A DNA stretch of 64,000 nucleotides from Methanomassiliicoccaceae archaeon (GTDB lineage Archaea; Thermoplasmatota; Thermoplasmata; Methanomassiliicoccales; Methanomethylophilaceae): positions 1-64,000 of the forward strand of contig JAEEOP010000001.1 of NCBI GenBank assembly GCA_016284295.1, given 5' to 3'. Every line of letters begins with the position of its first letter. Within the stretch, counting starts at the first letter, position 1. Both the position numbers and the translations under genes were made by a program. Under the pieces are notes generated by a model. That model was not told the origin of the DNA, did no database searches, and saw only the letters and a list, made by a program, of their open reading frames with translations. This document shows, one piece after another, positions 20,216 to 28,879 of the stretch.

Positions 20216-23200
20216 TTACGGGTCCTGTTGGTCATTGACGTCGTAGATGAATTTGACGGTCCCGTCCTTGATCATGTAGCCGTCCCTCTCGCCGGTGCTG
20301 TCCACAGGGGATATGAAGGACATGGCGACATATCTGGTGTCCGTGTTCCATTTGTCGCCGACCGTTACAAGCCAGCCTTTGAAGAGCCATCCGAAGTCCT
20401 CATCCGCTGGGCCACCGGTCCTCAATTCGTTGTTCACAGGAACACGGAACCAGGTTCCTGTCTTCATGGTCTCCGACACAGGCTCATTTCCGCAACCGTA
20501 GTCCGTTGTGACGGTGACCGATTCCTTCCACAGCGCTTTGACGGTGGTGGTATCCCTTACTGCGTTTATGACGGAGCCGGGGCTGTATTCCTCGTTCGCG
20601 ATCATCCATTTGTCGAACATGTATCCGGTCCTCTTGAAACCGCATACTGGCAGTACGTATGCCGATCCCGGGGCGACGGTCACATCGTCCATCGTGCCGC
20701 TCCCCTCCCCAGTATAGTTCCTGTCGAATTGGATGGTATATGCCCTGTTACTCACCAGAATCTCCTCCCATTCGACCATCACATCGGTGTTGTTCTGAAC
20801 GGTAATCACGTCTCCGGGAGAATGGTACTCGGTGGATGCATAATCCCCGCTCTTTTTCTCGCAGACCCATTCGTGCGACAGGTGGTTGGCCCTGGTGTAA
20901 TGGATGTTGGGCAGAATGAAGCTGGCTCCTTCATTGAGTATATAGGGTCTGTTGAGTCCATAGTCTGATTTGAATGTCAGCGTATGCAGGCCGGTGTTGC
21001 TGAAGACGGGCTGTATGGTGATGGTATTCACGCCGTCAACCACCGTCACCATATCGTTTGCTTTTGAATCGATCTTCGTTCCCGGGTCGTATTGGGTCGT
21101 GCCGATCTGCCATTTTGAGAAACCGTAACCGGTCTTCGTGAATCCGCAGTTGTCCAGAATGAACGATGCGCCGTCAGCCAATTCGAATTGGACCGCATCT
21201 CCGGTCACATCCGCCATGTTGGAATTGTCGTATCTTATCACGACCTTTTCGGTCTGCTCCCATCTGGCCTTGATTTCTGTGTCGCCGTCGATAGTTATCG
21301 TCTCTCCGACGGAATAGTCCATCTCTCCGACCGTCCAGCCCGCAAGATACGATGAGGCAGGGGGAGTGAAATCGCTGAGCGGAAGAACGTATCTGGAGCC
21401 TTTCAAGGATGGTTTCGACTCCATCGTGCCGGTCCCGCCATTGGCGTCGAAGCTGATGGTATAATATTCCGTTGCCCACTGGACAATCAATTCGATGTTC
21501 ATCGTGGATATCAGCTGATCGCCGGGAGAATAGTATTCCACATGGTCCATATTTCCTTTGTGGGAGTCATGCATCCAGTGGTGCGGCGCATGGCCGGCCA
21601 ATGTGTACTTTACATTAGGTAGTATGAATGGGGCGCCCGGCTTGACTATGATCGGGTCCATACTTCCAGTTGCGCTTTCGTGACCGCTGCTGAATTTGAT
21701 CTTGAATCCGTACTGCGCCTCGAGGATCATGCTGTATGTGACTTTGATAATCTCTCCGGCCTTGTAATAGACCGGATCGTTGTTACCGATGATCGCCGCC
21801 CATCCGAGGAAGAACATATCGTCGTTATCTGGATCCGCAGGAGCAGTTCCGCCTTCGTAATATCTGAAGTCTGAGGAGCCGTCTGGTAGCTCCCATAGGG
21901 TGCCTGGCAGCACGGAGTCATCATTCTTTGTTCCTTTACCTATCCCTGCACTGTATTTTATCGTGACCTCGGAGCCCCAGACCGCCGTAATCTCTATATC
22001 GCCATTGATCTGGGTCAGCCTCTGGCCTGGCATATAGGTCTTTCCGTTGTAGCTCCAGCCGATGAACCCTTTTCCTGTGGGCTGGTCGGTATCGCTAAGG
22101 ATCTCCTTGTCCGGAAGGACGTATGTGCTTCCGGGGATGTAGATCGCCTTTTCGTTCTTTGAGATGCTAGCCTGGATGTGTCCTTCAGTGGCAGTTTCGG
22201 CTTTTCCTGACCCTGCTTCACTTATATTCTTCACGGAGTATCCGCTATCGCCCCATTCATGGTAAGTGGCGGTCGGGTTTGGTGATATTTTGGTGTACAC
22301 GGCATAATACTCGTGATTGCCGACGGTTATCTCGTTGCCTTTTTGAACGAACGTCTGTAGTTCTGTCTGTGACAATAAATTGTATTCTTTGGGCGTGGTG
22401 GTAGGGATGGCATTTTGATCCGGCTTGTACCAGCCGCTGAATGTGTATGCAGCGGTATTATCGCTGTTAAGAATCTTTTCTGTCCACGGGGCGTCGGTAA
22501 GCCCGTCGCCTATCGATGTCACGCTCACGGAATACTCGGTTCCATTCCACTCATAATACGATTCTGTAAAACTCATAGCCACCTGTATGTACACTGCGTA
22601 GTAACTGACATCCATTGTCCGGTCTATTTCAGTGTCCGGCGCAATGCGGGGCAATGAACCGTCCGTGACCGAAGACGGTTCGGTGGCGACCCATCCCCTG
22701 AATGCGTAGACCACACCTTCGATGGTTATCGTGGCCACCCTTTGAAGATCGACGATCCCGTCGTTTATCGTAACATACGTGAGCGTGTTGCTGCTTTCGT
22801 ATACTGTTCCGACACCGTTCCACTCATAGTATGTCTCAATGGGGGCCGCCTCCTCCGCCTTCTGGTAGAGTGCGTAGAATACATGATCGGATTCTAAGGA
22901 TACCGATTCGCCGGGCAGGCGGTCAGGTTCTCCGAGGGGATCAACCGGAGCGGCACCGGTCTCCTTCCAGCCTTTGAACGTATATGTTACATCACCTATC
23001 GAGAACTGTTCCTTGTTTGCACGGTCGGCAACTCCGTCATTCTCCCTTGTACTGACGTTGGAATACTCGGTTCCATTCCATTCCCAATACGTCTCGGTAT
23101 ATGTCGAACTCTTGGTCGCATAGTACATCGCATAGTAGGTGTGGTTGGATGTCATGCTCACATTCGTGCCAGGAGCGATGTATGCTGTCGCACTGTGGCC

Positions 23201-24307
23201 TTCCGGGAATGAGGGGGGTTCTGTAGACTCATACCATCCAACGAAATAGTAGACGATGACGCTTCCGTCCTCTGGCAGGTCTATATGGAAGATGTTCTTG
23301 TATCTGTCCGCCTTGCCGTCGTTGTCATTGGTGGCAGTCCATTCGTACTGCTTCCCCGTCCATTCGTAATAGGTCTCCTTGTAGGATGGCACATCGGATA
23401 TCTTGTACACCGCATAGTAGTCGCCGCCGGATAGGATCTCGCCTTCCGGTTCGATATATTCTGATTCTTTTCCCTCTTCGTACACTTTCATCGAATTTTC
23501 TTGGCTGTCGGATTTTATCCATCCGTAGAACTCGTATGATTCCGAACCCGATCTGATTGTGATCTTGTGATCCGAATCGGTCTTGGCGATCCATACGGCT
23601 TTGACCGAAGTGTCCCCGGTGGCTTTCACGGATTCCTCCGCGGCTTTCAGCATCGAGCCGTCTCTGATGGTCTCTCCGGGGCCGGCGATATAGAGCGTCG
23701 TCTTATAGTCGTCGATGCCGGCACCGAAATGGACGTCCAGATGGCTGACCTCCTCCCATTCGGTGCCCATGTCCTTGAAAACCTTCCATCCGACGAGCCC
23801 ATCCTCGGAGCCCACCGCCGGGGGTCTTCCGTCGTAGCACGCATACCAAAGGAGGTCGCCGTTGTCGTTGTCCTTACCCTCGATCTTCATCACGTAGCGC
23901 CAGCCGAGATAGTCCTCGCTGAAGTCCTTGAAGCCCGTCCCGAACGTGCAAAGGGACACCTTTATCGGTGATGTCACGGCATTCCCGACAGACGTGACCT
24001 TCAACGTATCGGTCCCGACCGCGTATCCGTGGTAGTCGACACTGTCGATCTGGAACTTTTTGTCGTTCTTGCCCATCAGCGGTTCCGCGTAATTCACGAT
24101 GTATGCGGTACCGACATCGCCGCCCAATGTATCCAGTCTGAGCCCGTTCTGATTGAATGTGAATTCGGATTGGCTCAAGACGACGTATTCGACCGGGGTG
24201 GTGTTGTCCGAATTCTCAACGGATGCCGTGTAGGCCAATCCTACGGTGATGAATGCTACGGCCGTTATCGCAATCAGGATCGCGGCCAGAATGACCGGTC
24301 TCTTCAT
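20216..24307 (-). CDS. Secreted repeat protein (1363 aa) with YYEWNG repeats and InlB repeats
   Basis: The start at 24307 has GGAGGTG upstream and overlaps the stop of the signal-peptidase gene by four bases (ATGA); an in-frame ATG farther upstream lies inside that gene and is rejected. Residues 1-25 are a signal peptide. Between about residues 310 and 690 there are five copies of a unit of about 90 residues opening with TYYEWNG-like sequence, followed by NDG and a GW motif and ending in YYAVY or FYALY. About eight InlB/Listeria-Bacteroides-type repeats follow to the C terminus. No anchor is visible. The gene lies 56 bases upstream of the giant gene on the same strand. Function beyond secretion to the cell surface or medium is unknown. 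Confidence 0.82.
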   Translation of the reverse strand: MKRPVILAAILIAITAVAFITVGLAYTASVENSDNTTPVEYVVLSQSEFTFNQNGLRLDTLGGDVGTAYIVNYAEPLMGKNDKKFQIDSVDYHGYAVGTDTLKVTSVGNAVTSPIKVSLCTFGTGFKDFSEDYLGWRYVMKIEGKDNDNGDLLWYACYDGRPPAVGSEDGLVGWKVFKDMGTEWEEVSHLDVHFGAGIDDYKTTLYIAGPGETIRDGSMLKAAEESVKATGDTSVKAVWIAKTDSDHKITIRSGSESYEFYGWIKSDSQENSMKVYEEGKESEYIEPEGEILSGGDYYAVYKISDVPSYKETYYEWTGKQYEWTATNDNDGKADRYKNIFHIDLPEDGSVIVYYFVGWYESTEPPSFPEGHSATAYIAPGTNVSMTSNHTYYAMYYATKSSTYTETYWEWNGTEYSNVSTRENDGVADRANKEQFSIGDVTYTFKGWKETGAAPVDPLGEPDRLPGESVSLESDHVFYALYQKAEEAAPIETYYEWNGVGTVYESSNTLTYVTINDGIVDLQRVATITIEGVVYAFRGWVATEPSSVTDGSLPRIAPDTEIDRTMDVSYYAVYIQVAMSFTESYYEWNGTEYSVSVTSIGDGLTDAPWTEKILNSDNTAAYTFSGWYKPDQNAIPTTTPKEYNLLSQTELQTFVQKGNEITVGNHEYYAVYTKISPNPTATYHEWGDSGYSVKNISEAGSGKAETATEGHIQASISKNEKAIYIPGSTYVLPDKEILSDTDQPTGKGFIGWSYNGKTYMPGQRLTQINGDIEITAVWGSEVTIKYSAGIGKGTKNDDSVLPGTLWELPDGSSDFRYYEGGTAPADPDNDDMFFLGWAAIIGNNDPVYYKAGEIIKVTYSMILEAQYGFKIKFSSGHESATGSMDPIIVKPGAPFILPNVKYTLAGHAPHHWMHDSHKGNMDHVEYYSPGDQLISTMNIELIVQWATEYYTISFDANGGTGTMESKPSLKGSRYVLPLSDFTPPASSYLAGWTVGEMDYSVGETITIDGDTEIKARWEQTEKVVIRYDNSNMADVTGDAVQFELADGASFILDNCGFTKTGYGFSKWQIGTTQYDPGTKIDSKANDMVTVVDGVNTITIQPVFSNTGLHTLTFKSDYGLNRPYILNEGASFILPNIHYTRANHLSHEWVCEKKSGDYASTEYHSPGDVITVQNNTDVMVEWEEILVSNRAYTIQFDRNYTGEGSGTMDDVTVAPGSAYVLPVCGFKRTGYMFDKWMIANEEYSPGSVINAVRDTTTVKALWKESVTVTTDYGCGNEPVSETMKTGTWFRVPVNNELRTGGPADEDFGWLFKGWLVTVGDKWNTDTRYVAMSFISPVDSTGERDGYMIKDGTVKFIYDVNDQQDP

Positions 24308-24831
24308 GGCTGCACCTCCTCGTCCGGTCTGGAGCCCAGCGTGCAACGCAGGATGATGGCGCAGCAGAGCACGAACATGATCCCCAGGAACAGCAGGAAA
24401 TTGTCGGAAAGCCAAGCCAGGGCGCTCCCCATCCAGTGGTTGGCGCCTACGACCACCCCGTTCACATCGCTGAACATAACCTTGTCGGTGGAATGGCCGT
24501 TGTCCCCCTTCACATAGAAGGAATCGTCGTTCACCTGGATTATCCTGTGATGCACCAATACGGGTCCGTCGTGGTACGACAGGACCTGTCCGACCCTCAG
24601 GAAGCGGATCTCATGGTCGGGGATGTGCTCGATCATGACGAGGGTGTTAGCCGGGAACGAGTCCACCTCGTACTCGGTGACATCCCCGTCCATGGAATCG
24701 GTGACTATCAGCATAAGCTGCCTGTCCGACAGATCGAAGGACCCTCCGTTCAAGTCGTATACCGTGAACAGGCCCACTGCGGCAATGCATACCGCGACAG
24801 CTATGGCTATCAAAGCCCTGATTTGCATCAT
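24304..24831 (-). CDS. S26-family signal peptidase I (archaeal/ER type)
   Basis: The 175-residue product has an N-terminal membrane segment (about residues 4-24) and a second one near the C terminus (about 140-165). The catalytic Ser is in the TDSMDG motif. A His in VLVHHRII replaces the bacterial Lys, as in archaeal and ER-type enzymes, and the Asp box is YVKGDNGHSTD. The start at 24831 overlaps the upstream stop (ATGATGA), and the 3' end overlaps the start of the 1363-residue secreted protein, so the genes are translationally coupled. Its place inside the operon suggests a dedicated peptidase for the three very large exported proteins; that specificity is an inference. The genome probably has a housekeeping copy elsewhere. 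Confidence 0.85.
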   Translation of the reverse strand: MMQIRALIAIAVAVCIAAVGLFTVYDLNGGSFDLSDRQLMLIVTDSMDGDVTEYEVDSFPANTLVMIEHIPDHEIRFLRVGQVLSYHDGPVLVHHRIIQVNDDSFYVKGDNGHSTDKVMFSDVNGVVVGANHWMGSALAWLSDNFLLFLGIMFVLCCAIILRCTLGSRPDEEVQP

Positions 24832-25337
24832 TCGTCCGACCTTTTGTACCGTGCGTATATTATGATTAACAATATAATTATTATGATAACCAGTATCAGC
24901 AAGCACAGCCAACAGGTTTTGTGCGTAGGCTGCTCCGACTGGTCCTCGACCATGTAGATGGAGAGATGGTCGATCGTGAACAGGACTCCCTCGACGTCCT
25001 CGTAGTAAGTCGCATCGATGGGCTGTTTCTCACCTGTCTCCGCCACCCTGTAGACCTTGTCGGATTCGTATCCGGGGATCAGCAGGATGGTCGCGACACC
25101 TTCCAGCTCGGTTATGGTCTGATCACCTTTGAGGAGCCTTATGCTGGCGGCATAGTTGTCCCCTACGGTTCTGATCTGGGCCGCATTAATGTTCTCCGGC
25201 GTGGCATCCTCGATGATGAGCCTGACCTCGCCGTCCGTCCTGGGAAGGCCTGCTACCGTTTCGGCATCCCCGGCGACGAACTCGGCATCCCTGTAGACGA
25301 TGATTCCATACACCCACTCGGCGAGCTCAGGTATCAC
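24828..25337 (-). CDS. C-terminal membrane-anchored surface-protein fragment (169 aa)
   Basis: This frame starts with GTG at 25337, overlapping the stop of the preceding fragment (GTGA). It encodes a beta-rich domain containing a FTIDHLSIYMVE segment, a motif commonly seen at the end of repeat-rich surface proteins. A short polar linker, one strong membrane segment (about residues 142-161, rich in Ile and Leu) and a basic tail YARYKRSDE follow, giving a type-I C-terminal anchor. There is no signal peptide, so alone it could not be exported. I think it is the 3' end of the decayed gene immediately upstream, although the GTGA overlap leaves room for independent translation. It is coupled to the signal-peptidase gene by an ATGA overlap. 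Confidence 0.55.
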   Translation of the reverse strand: MIPELAEWVYGIIVYRDAEFVAGDAETVAGLPRTDGEVRLIIEDATPENINAAQIRTVGDNYAASIRLLKGDQTITELEGVATILLIPGYESDKVYRVAETGEKQPIDATYYEDVEGVLFTIDHLSIYMVEDQSEQPTHKTCWLCLLILVIIIIILLIIIYARYKRSDE

Positions 25338-26159
25338 GTCATCCTGTATGTGACCGTGCTGCCCGATTCCATCAGACCGATGAAGTATCCGTCCGCCTTG
25401 TAGGAGTTCATCAATTCCGTCACGGCCTCGATGTCGTAGGCGGTGACCTCGGGCAGCAGTCCCTCCACCATGGTGGTGCTCGCTTCCTCTATGTACCTGA
25501 CTATGTGGTTCCTCGGCTCGCCGTGGCCCTCCCTCTTGGAGAGCTCGGCCGTGGCGGCGGTGACCATGCCCTTGGAGTCGTAATCGGCGACTATCTTGCA
25601 GGTCTCCTTGCTTCCGTCGCTTCAGTCCCTGGTCTCTTCGGTGGTCCTGGCCTCGGATCCGTCCGCATGGTATTCGATGACCGTCTTGCTATGGGTGCTG
25701 TTCCACTCCCCGTCCGGTTCCTGGGTCTTGGAATCGGTCTCGTATGATGTCGGCCTGCCGTCCTTGTCGTACACGGTCACCGAGTGGTCATACCATGAAG
25801 CCGTCTTCCTTGGCCGTTTTGGAATCCACGGTCTTGACGGATGTTCCGTCGTCCTTGACCACCGACGAGGATTGCGACAGCGATCCCACGTCCGGTTTCC
25901 CATGTTCCAGGGTCCATTTGGACTCGGTCTCGTAGGTAGTTCCGTCCTGGTACTTCGTGACGCTATCCACGACCCTGTCCACGATACCGCTCTCATAGGT
26001 GGTTATGGTGGTGTCCACGGTCGTCGTGGACCCGCCCTCGTTCACACTTACAGTTTTCACGAGGAGAAACGATGGGGGAACGGAGTGTATAGAGCAATTT
26101 CGGACCGATATTGAGGGCGATTTTCGGTCGGGAAAGGGCAGTTCCGGTGCCGAAGGCAC
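25334..26159 (-). pseudogene. Decayed surface-protein gene (frameshift plus nonsense codon)
   Basis: Three pieces read as one protein. The first runs from 26159 to a TGA at 25788 and contains repeated DG-T-Y-E strands. Near 25800 the sense switches frame: removing one base in the codon after KEDG restores a continuous KEDGSWYDHSVTVYD reading. The second piece then runs to a TGA at 25622-25624, and the same frame continues without interruption (SDGSKETCKIVADYDSKG) to 25334. No signal peptide is present, and the sequence above about 26060 is no longer protein-like, so the 5' end appears lost. The most likely reading is a remnant of a longer membrane-anchored surface protein. Sequencing error at the frameshift is the alternative. 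Confidence 0.6.
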
Positions 26160-26287
26160 CCGGACAGACTATTATCGACGGGTTCCGATCATAGGAAAAC
26201 AGTAACTGAGAACGTGCGGACGCGTGCATACATCCGGTGTTTCAGCGGATGCTATGTCAGAAGTCACGCGTATGTGACGAACTCGGG

Positions 26288-26367
26288 TTTTCCACCGAGT
26301 TTTTCTTATTATGTCACATTTTCCAATGGAGTTTTTTCCGTTCCATCACATTTTTCAAGGGAGTTTT
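26288..26367. repeat. Three degenerate direct repeats, spacing 31-33 bp
   Basis: The core TTTTCCAnnGAGTTTT (third copy TTTTCAAGGGAGTTTT) starts near 26288, 26319 and 26352. The second and third copies share a longer preceding match, TCACATTTT. Confidence 0.55.
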
Positions 26368-26424
26368 GAGAGACCGTTGGTTCTCCTCGAAGAGATTGCT
26401 ACCAGAGTTAACATCAATTTCTTC

Positions 26425-26533
26425 AAAACATGTATTTCCTGGATGATAATATTCAATAAAACTTGTAAATAATTATCAATTCAATTAATAAAAACTTGTA
26501 TTTTTTACTCACAAATTTATACTAAAACTTGTA
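26425..26533. repeat. Four AAAAC(T/A)TGTA boxes with an exact 33-bp period
   Basis: AAAACATGTA at 26425-26434 is followed by AAAACTTGTA at 26458-26467, 26491-26500 and 26524-26533. Each start is 33 bases from the last, about three helical turns, so a protein could contact all four on one face. The last box lies between the TATA box and the start codon of the ATPase gene at 26543, the position of a repressor operator. Identity of the binder is unknown. Confidence 0.7.
26516..26523 (+). promoter_or_regulatory. TATA box of the first ATPase gene
   Basis: TTTATACT is centred about 23 bases upstream of the ATG at 26543, and no Shine-Dalgarno sequence intervenes, so the transcript is probably leaderless. 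Confidence 0.55.
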
Positions 26534-26542
26534 TCTATACTT

Positions 26543-27886
26543 ATGAAGAGAATTATCCTGGATAGAATCAACGAATGGTTCGATGACCCTAGAAGGAAAC
26601 CTCTGCTCCTATGCGGTGCGAGGCAGGTCGGGAAGACCTATCTGCTCAGGAACCAATTCTCGAAACAGTTCGACGACTGCGTGTTCATCGATATGATAAC
26701 AGATGATGAGAGCAGGAACTTCTTCTCGAGCACCAGCGACCCGAAAAAGTACCTGGAATACATCGAAGCCAGGTTCAACAAGAAGGTATCCCCTGACTGC
26801 CCGCTGATACTGGACGAGGTGCAGGAATGCCCGAAGGCGATAGTGTCGCTGAAATATTTCTGCGATGACCACAGGGAACTTCCGGTAATCGCATCCGGGT
26901 CGCTTGTCAGGCTCGCGATAAACCGGATGAAAGGGAAGGAGGACTTCACGTTCCCTGTGGGGAAGGTGAGCATCCTGAACATGTATCCGATGACGTTCGA
27001 GGAGTACCTCCTCAACAGCAACCCCGTCCTCCTGAAGATGATAAGGGAATCCTATTCGGAACACAGGCCGCTGGAGAGCGCATATCACGAGATGGCCCTC
27101 GACAGGCTCTACGAATATCTGGCCATAGGCGGGATGCCGGAAGCTGTAGATCGTTTCCTGGAGACGGGGTCGTATGTCGATACTGCGAAAGCGATCTCCG
27201 ACGTGTACGGGAATTACCTAGCTGATATGAGCCTCTACAACGTGTCCAATGAGACCATACTGAAGACGCGCAACGTCTACAAGAACATATTCGGACAGAT
27301 GAACAAGGAGAACAAGAACTACAAAGTCGGCCTGATAGACCATGGGAAGTCCAACAGGGACTATTCCAACGCCTACATGTGGCTGGAGCTTGCAAGGGTG
27401 ATATACCGCTCCAGGAAGACCGACGGCCATGTCCCCCTGCCTCTGATCGAGGATGAAAAGGGGCTGTTCAGATACTACCTTGCCGATCAGGGGATGTTCG
27501 TCCACCAGAGCCGCCTACCTCGTTCGGATTTCCTCGTCAAGGACAAGCGCAATTCACTTTCTGGGATCTTCTATGAGAACTATGTCGCGGACGAGCTCAG
27601 CGCGAAAGGCATCAAACTCTTCTACTGGGTGGGGAAGGGATCCCACGAGATCGAATTCGTAGTACAGAACGGATCCCAGCTGGTGGCGATAGACGTGAAG
27701 AAGGCCGGCGGGAAGATGAGATCGCTGGAGTCATTCAGGGCCAACAATCCCCGCTACACAGCGGTGAAGATCTCCTCCGGGAACTACGGCTACGATTCGG
27801 ACAACGACCTGCTGTCCATCCCGCTCTACCAGACGTTCCTGCTGGCCGAACAGCTCTCGAAAGGAGAGCCCATAAGACCTGAGTAA
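26543..27886 (+). CDS. AAA+ ATPase with DUF4143 C-terminal domain (447 aa)
   Basis: The product is typical of the archaeal/bacterial ATP-binding DUF4143 family. The Walker A motif is GARQVGKT (about residues 29-36), Walker B is PLILDEVQECP (about 90-100), and a sensor-like IASGS follows. The family's LSFxEYL-like segment appears as MYPMTFEEYLL. The C-terminal half is the DUF4143 region, ending in a PD-(D/E)xK-nuclease-like core (HEIEFVV followed by AIDVKK) at about residues 365-395. Cellular role in this family is poorly known; links to toxin-antitoxin-like or mobile-element functions are often suggested but not shown here. Four operator-like boxes precede the gene. Confidence 0.85.
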   Translation: MKRIILDRINEWFDDPRRKPLLLCGARQVGKTYLLRNQFSKQFDDCVFIDMITDDESRNFFSSTSDPKKYLEYIEARFNKKVSPDCPLILDEVQECPKAIVSLKYFCDDHRELPVIASGSLVRLAINRMKGKEDFTFPVGKVSILNMYPMTFEEYLLNSNPVLLKMIRESYSEHRPLESAYHEMALDRLYEYLAIGGMPEAVDRFLETGSYVDTAKAISDVYGNYLADMSLYNVSNETILKTRNVYKNIFGQMNKENKNYKVGLIDHGKSNRDYSNAYMWLELARVIYRSRKTDGHVPLPLIEDEKGLFRYYLADQGMFVHQSRLPRSDFLVKDKRNSLSGIFYENYVADELSAKGIKLFYWVGKGSHEIEFVVQNGSQLVAIDVKKAGGKMRSLESFRANNPRYTAVKISSGNYGYDSDNDLLSIPLYQTFLLAEQLSKGEPIRPE

Positions 27887-28016
27887 ATACGATATCGACG
27901 ATGGCCTTTGATCGGTCTAATTCGGACCTGATCAGCCGGATGAGGTGAAGACGGACTCTGGAAAAGGCATGGCCACCAAGGTAACAGTCCTAAACCCTCG
28001 ACTGAGATAAACAATC

Positions 28017-28679
28017 GTGAAATACTCGCAGCACGTCCTAGTGACCATGCAGATCGAGGAGGAGTTCAAGGTCCTTTTCAGGGAAGGCGAAATCGGCGTG
28101 CTGTACATCTATGAAGACGGCTCCAGCTACTACTCGTTCTTCCTCAACAAGAACTGCCCCGAAGGCATTCCCTCCGACCTCTAGGCCTCCAAGGAATCCG
28201 AGGGGATGATCCGCTTCTTCAAATGGATCATGATCGATAAGAACCTGGTCGGCGGCAAGAGAACGATCTACAGCAAGGGGGAGGTGAAGCTGGTCCGCCG
28301 CCCCAAGGAAATCGGCAGGTTCATGGTGTACAGATGCGGAGCGGAGAAGGGGTCCGTGGAGTATTCCGAGGTGGACCATTCCGCTCCCCACTGCGAAGGC
28401 AACGGCCCGATAGGGGATATGAGGGAATGGACCTCATGGTACTGCTTCAACAAGAGGGACGACGGGACCTTCGAGGCGGAGCTGGACGAGGCCTGGTGGT
28501 GGGGAGGCGGCCACAACGACGGCGGTACCATCCACGCGGACATCCCGATCGAGTGGATGGATCTGCCCTACGAGGAGTTCCTGGACAGGGTGCTCGGATT
28601 GGCCGCCGCAAGACATTACGGGTTCACCGTGGAGGAGCTTCTCGGAAAGAAGGGGCTGAAGGAGTTCTTCGGGTTCTGA
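28017..28679 (+). CDS. Hypothetical protein (220 aa) with an in-frame TAG codon
   Basis: A continuous frame opens at a GTG (28017; an alternative ATG lies at 28047) and runs to a TGA at 28677-28679, interrupted only by TAG at 28182-28184 (residue 56). Both sides read as ordinary coding sequence. Before the TAG come EEFKVLFREGEIGVLYIYED and a Tyr/Phe-rich strand; after it come ASKESEGMIRFFKWIM and a long acidic, Trp-rich segment (AWWWGGGHNDGG). I recognise no family. A downstream ATG at 28206 could start a shorter 157-residue product, but that would discard a well-formed N-terminal region. If TAG is pyrrolysine here, the full product is made; if not, the gene is a nonsense mutant. Confidence 0.55.
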
Positions 28680-28790
28680 TACCCCATATAGCCTGCAGAT
28701 CCGAAACAGCAGATTATAGGAACAATGAGCGTGAATAGCGGTAGCTCTCGTCTCTTATCCGCGCTTATTGGAAGAGTTGTTTGATGATAT

Positions 28791-28874
28791 TTGTATTGTA
28801 ATACAATAATAATCTATTATTAATTAAAAATTGCATTATAATACAATAATTGAAATATACTTTTTGCAATACAA
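28791..28874. promoter_or_regulatory. Paired dyad operators upstream of the second ATPase gene
   Basis: TTGTATTGTAATACAATAAT (28791-28810) and TTGCATTATAATACAATAAT (28831-28850) match at 18 of 20 positions with a 40-bp period. Each contains a dyad of 7+7 bases around two (TTGTATT/AATACAA). A third, half-type copy (TTGCAATACAA, 28864-28874) sits just before the start codon. The TATA-like AAATATAC at about 28854-28861 lies between the second and third sites. The arrangement suggests repression by a dimeric protein. Confidence 0.6.
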
Positions 28875-28879
28875 GAACC

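Larger units (their letters stand above)
26160..26542. other. AT-rich intergenic region with two repeat arrays
   Basis: No gene is visible. The left half carries three degenerate repeats (26288-26367) and the right half four evenly spaced boxes (26425-26533) leading into the ATPase promoter. A stem at 26280-26286 with 26295-26301, followed by TTTCTTATT, looks like a plus-strand terminator, but no plus-strand gene precedes it. Confidence 0.6.

Noticed and set aside
25622-25624. Selenocysteine at the in-frame TGA of the decayed gene
   Set aside because: TGA is the normal stop for most genes here, the gene also has a frameshift, and no selenoprotein family is recognised.
26280-26310. Terminator for a plus-strand gene
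   Set aside because: The stem and T-run are good, but no plus-strand gene precedes it; it overlaps the degenerate repeats instead.
26425-26533. CRISPR array
   Set aside because: The repeats are only 10 bases, the intervals are AT-rich and not unique spacer-like, and no cas gene is present.
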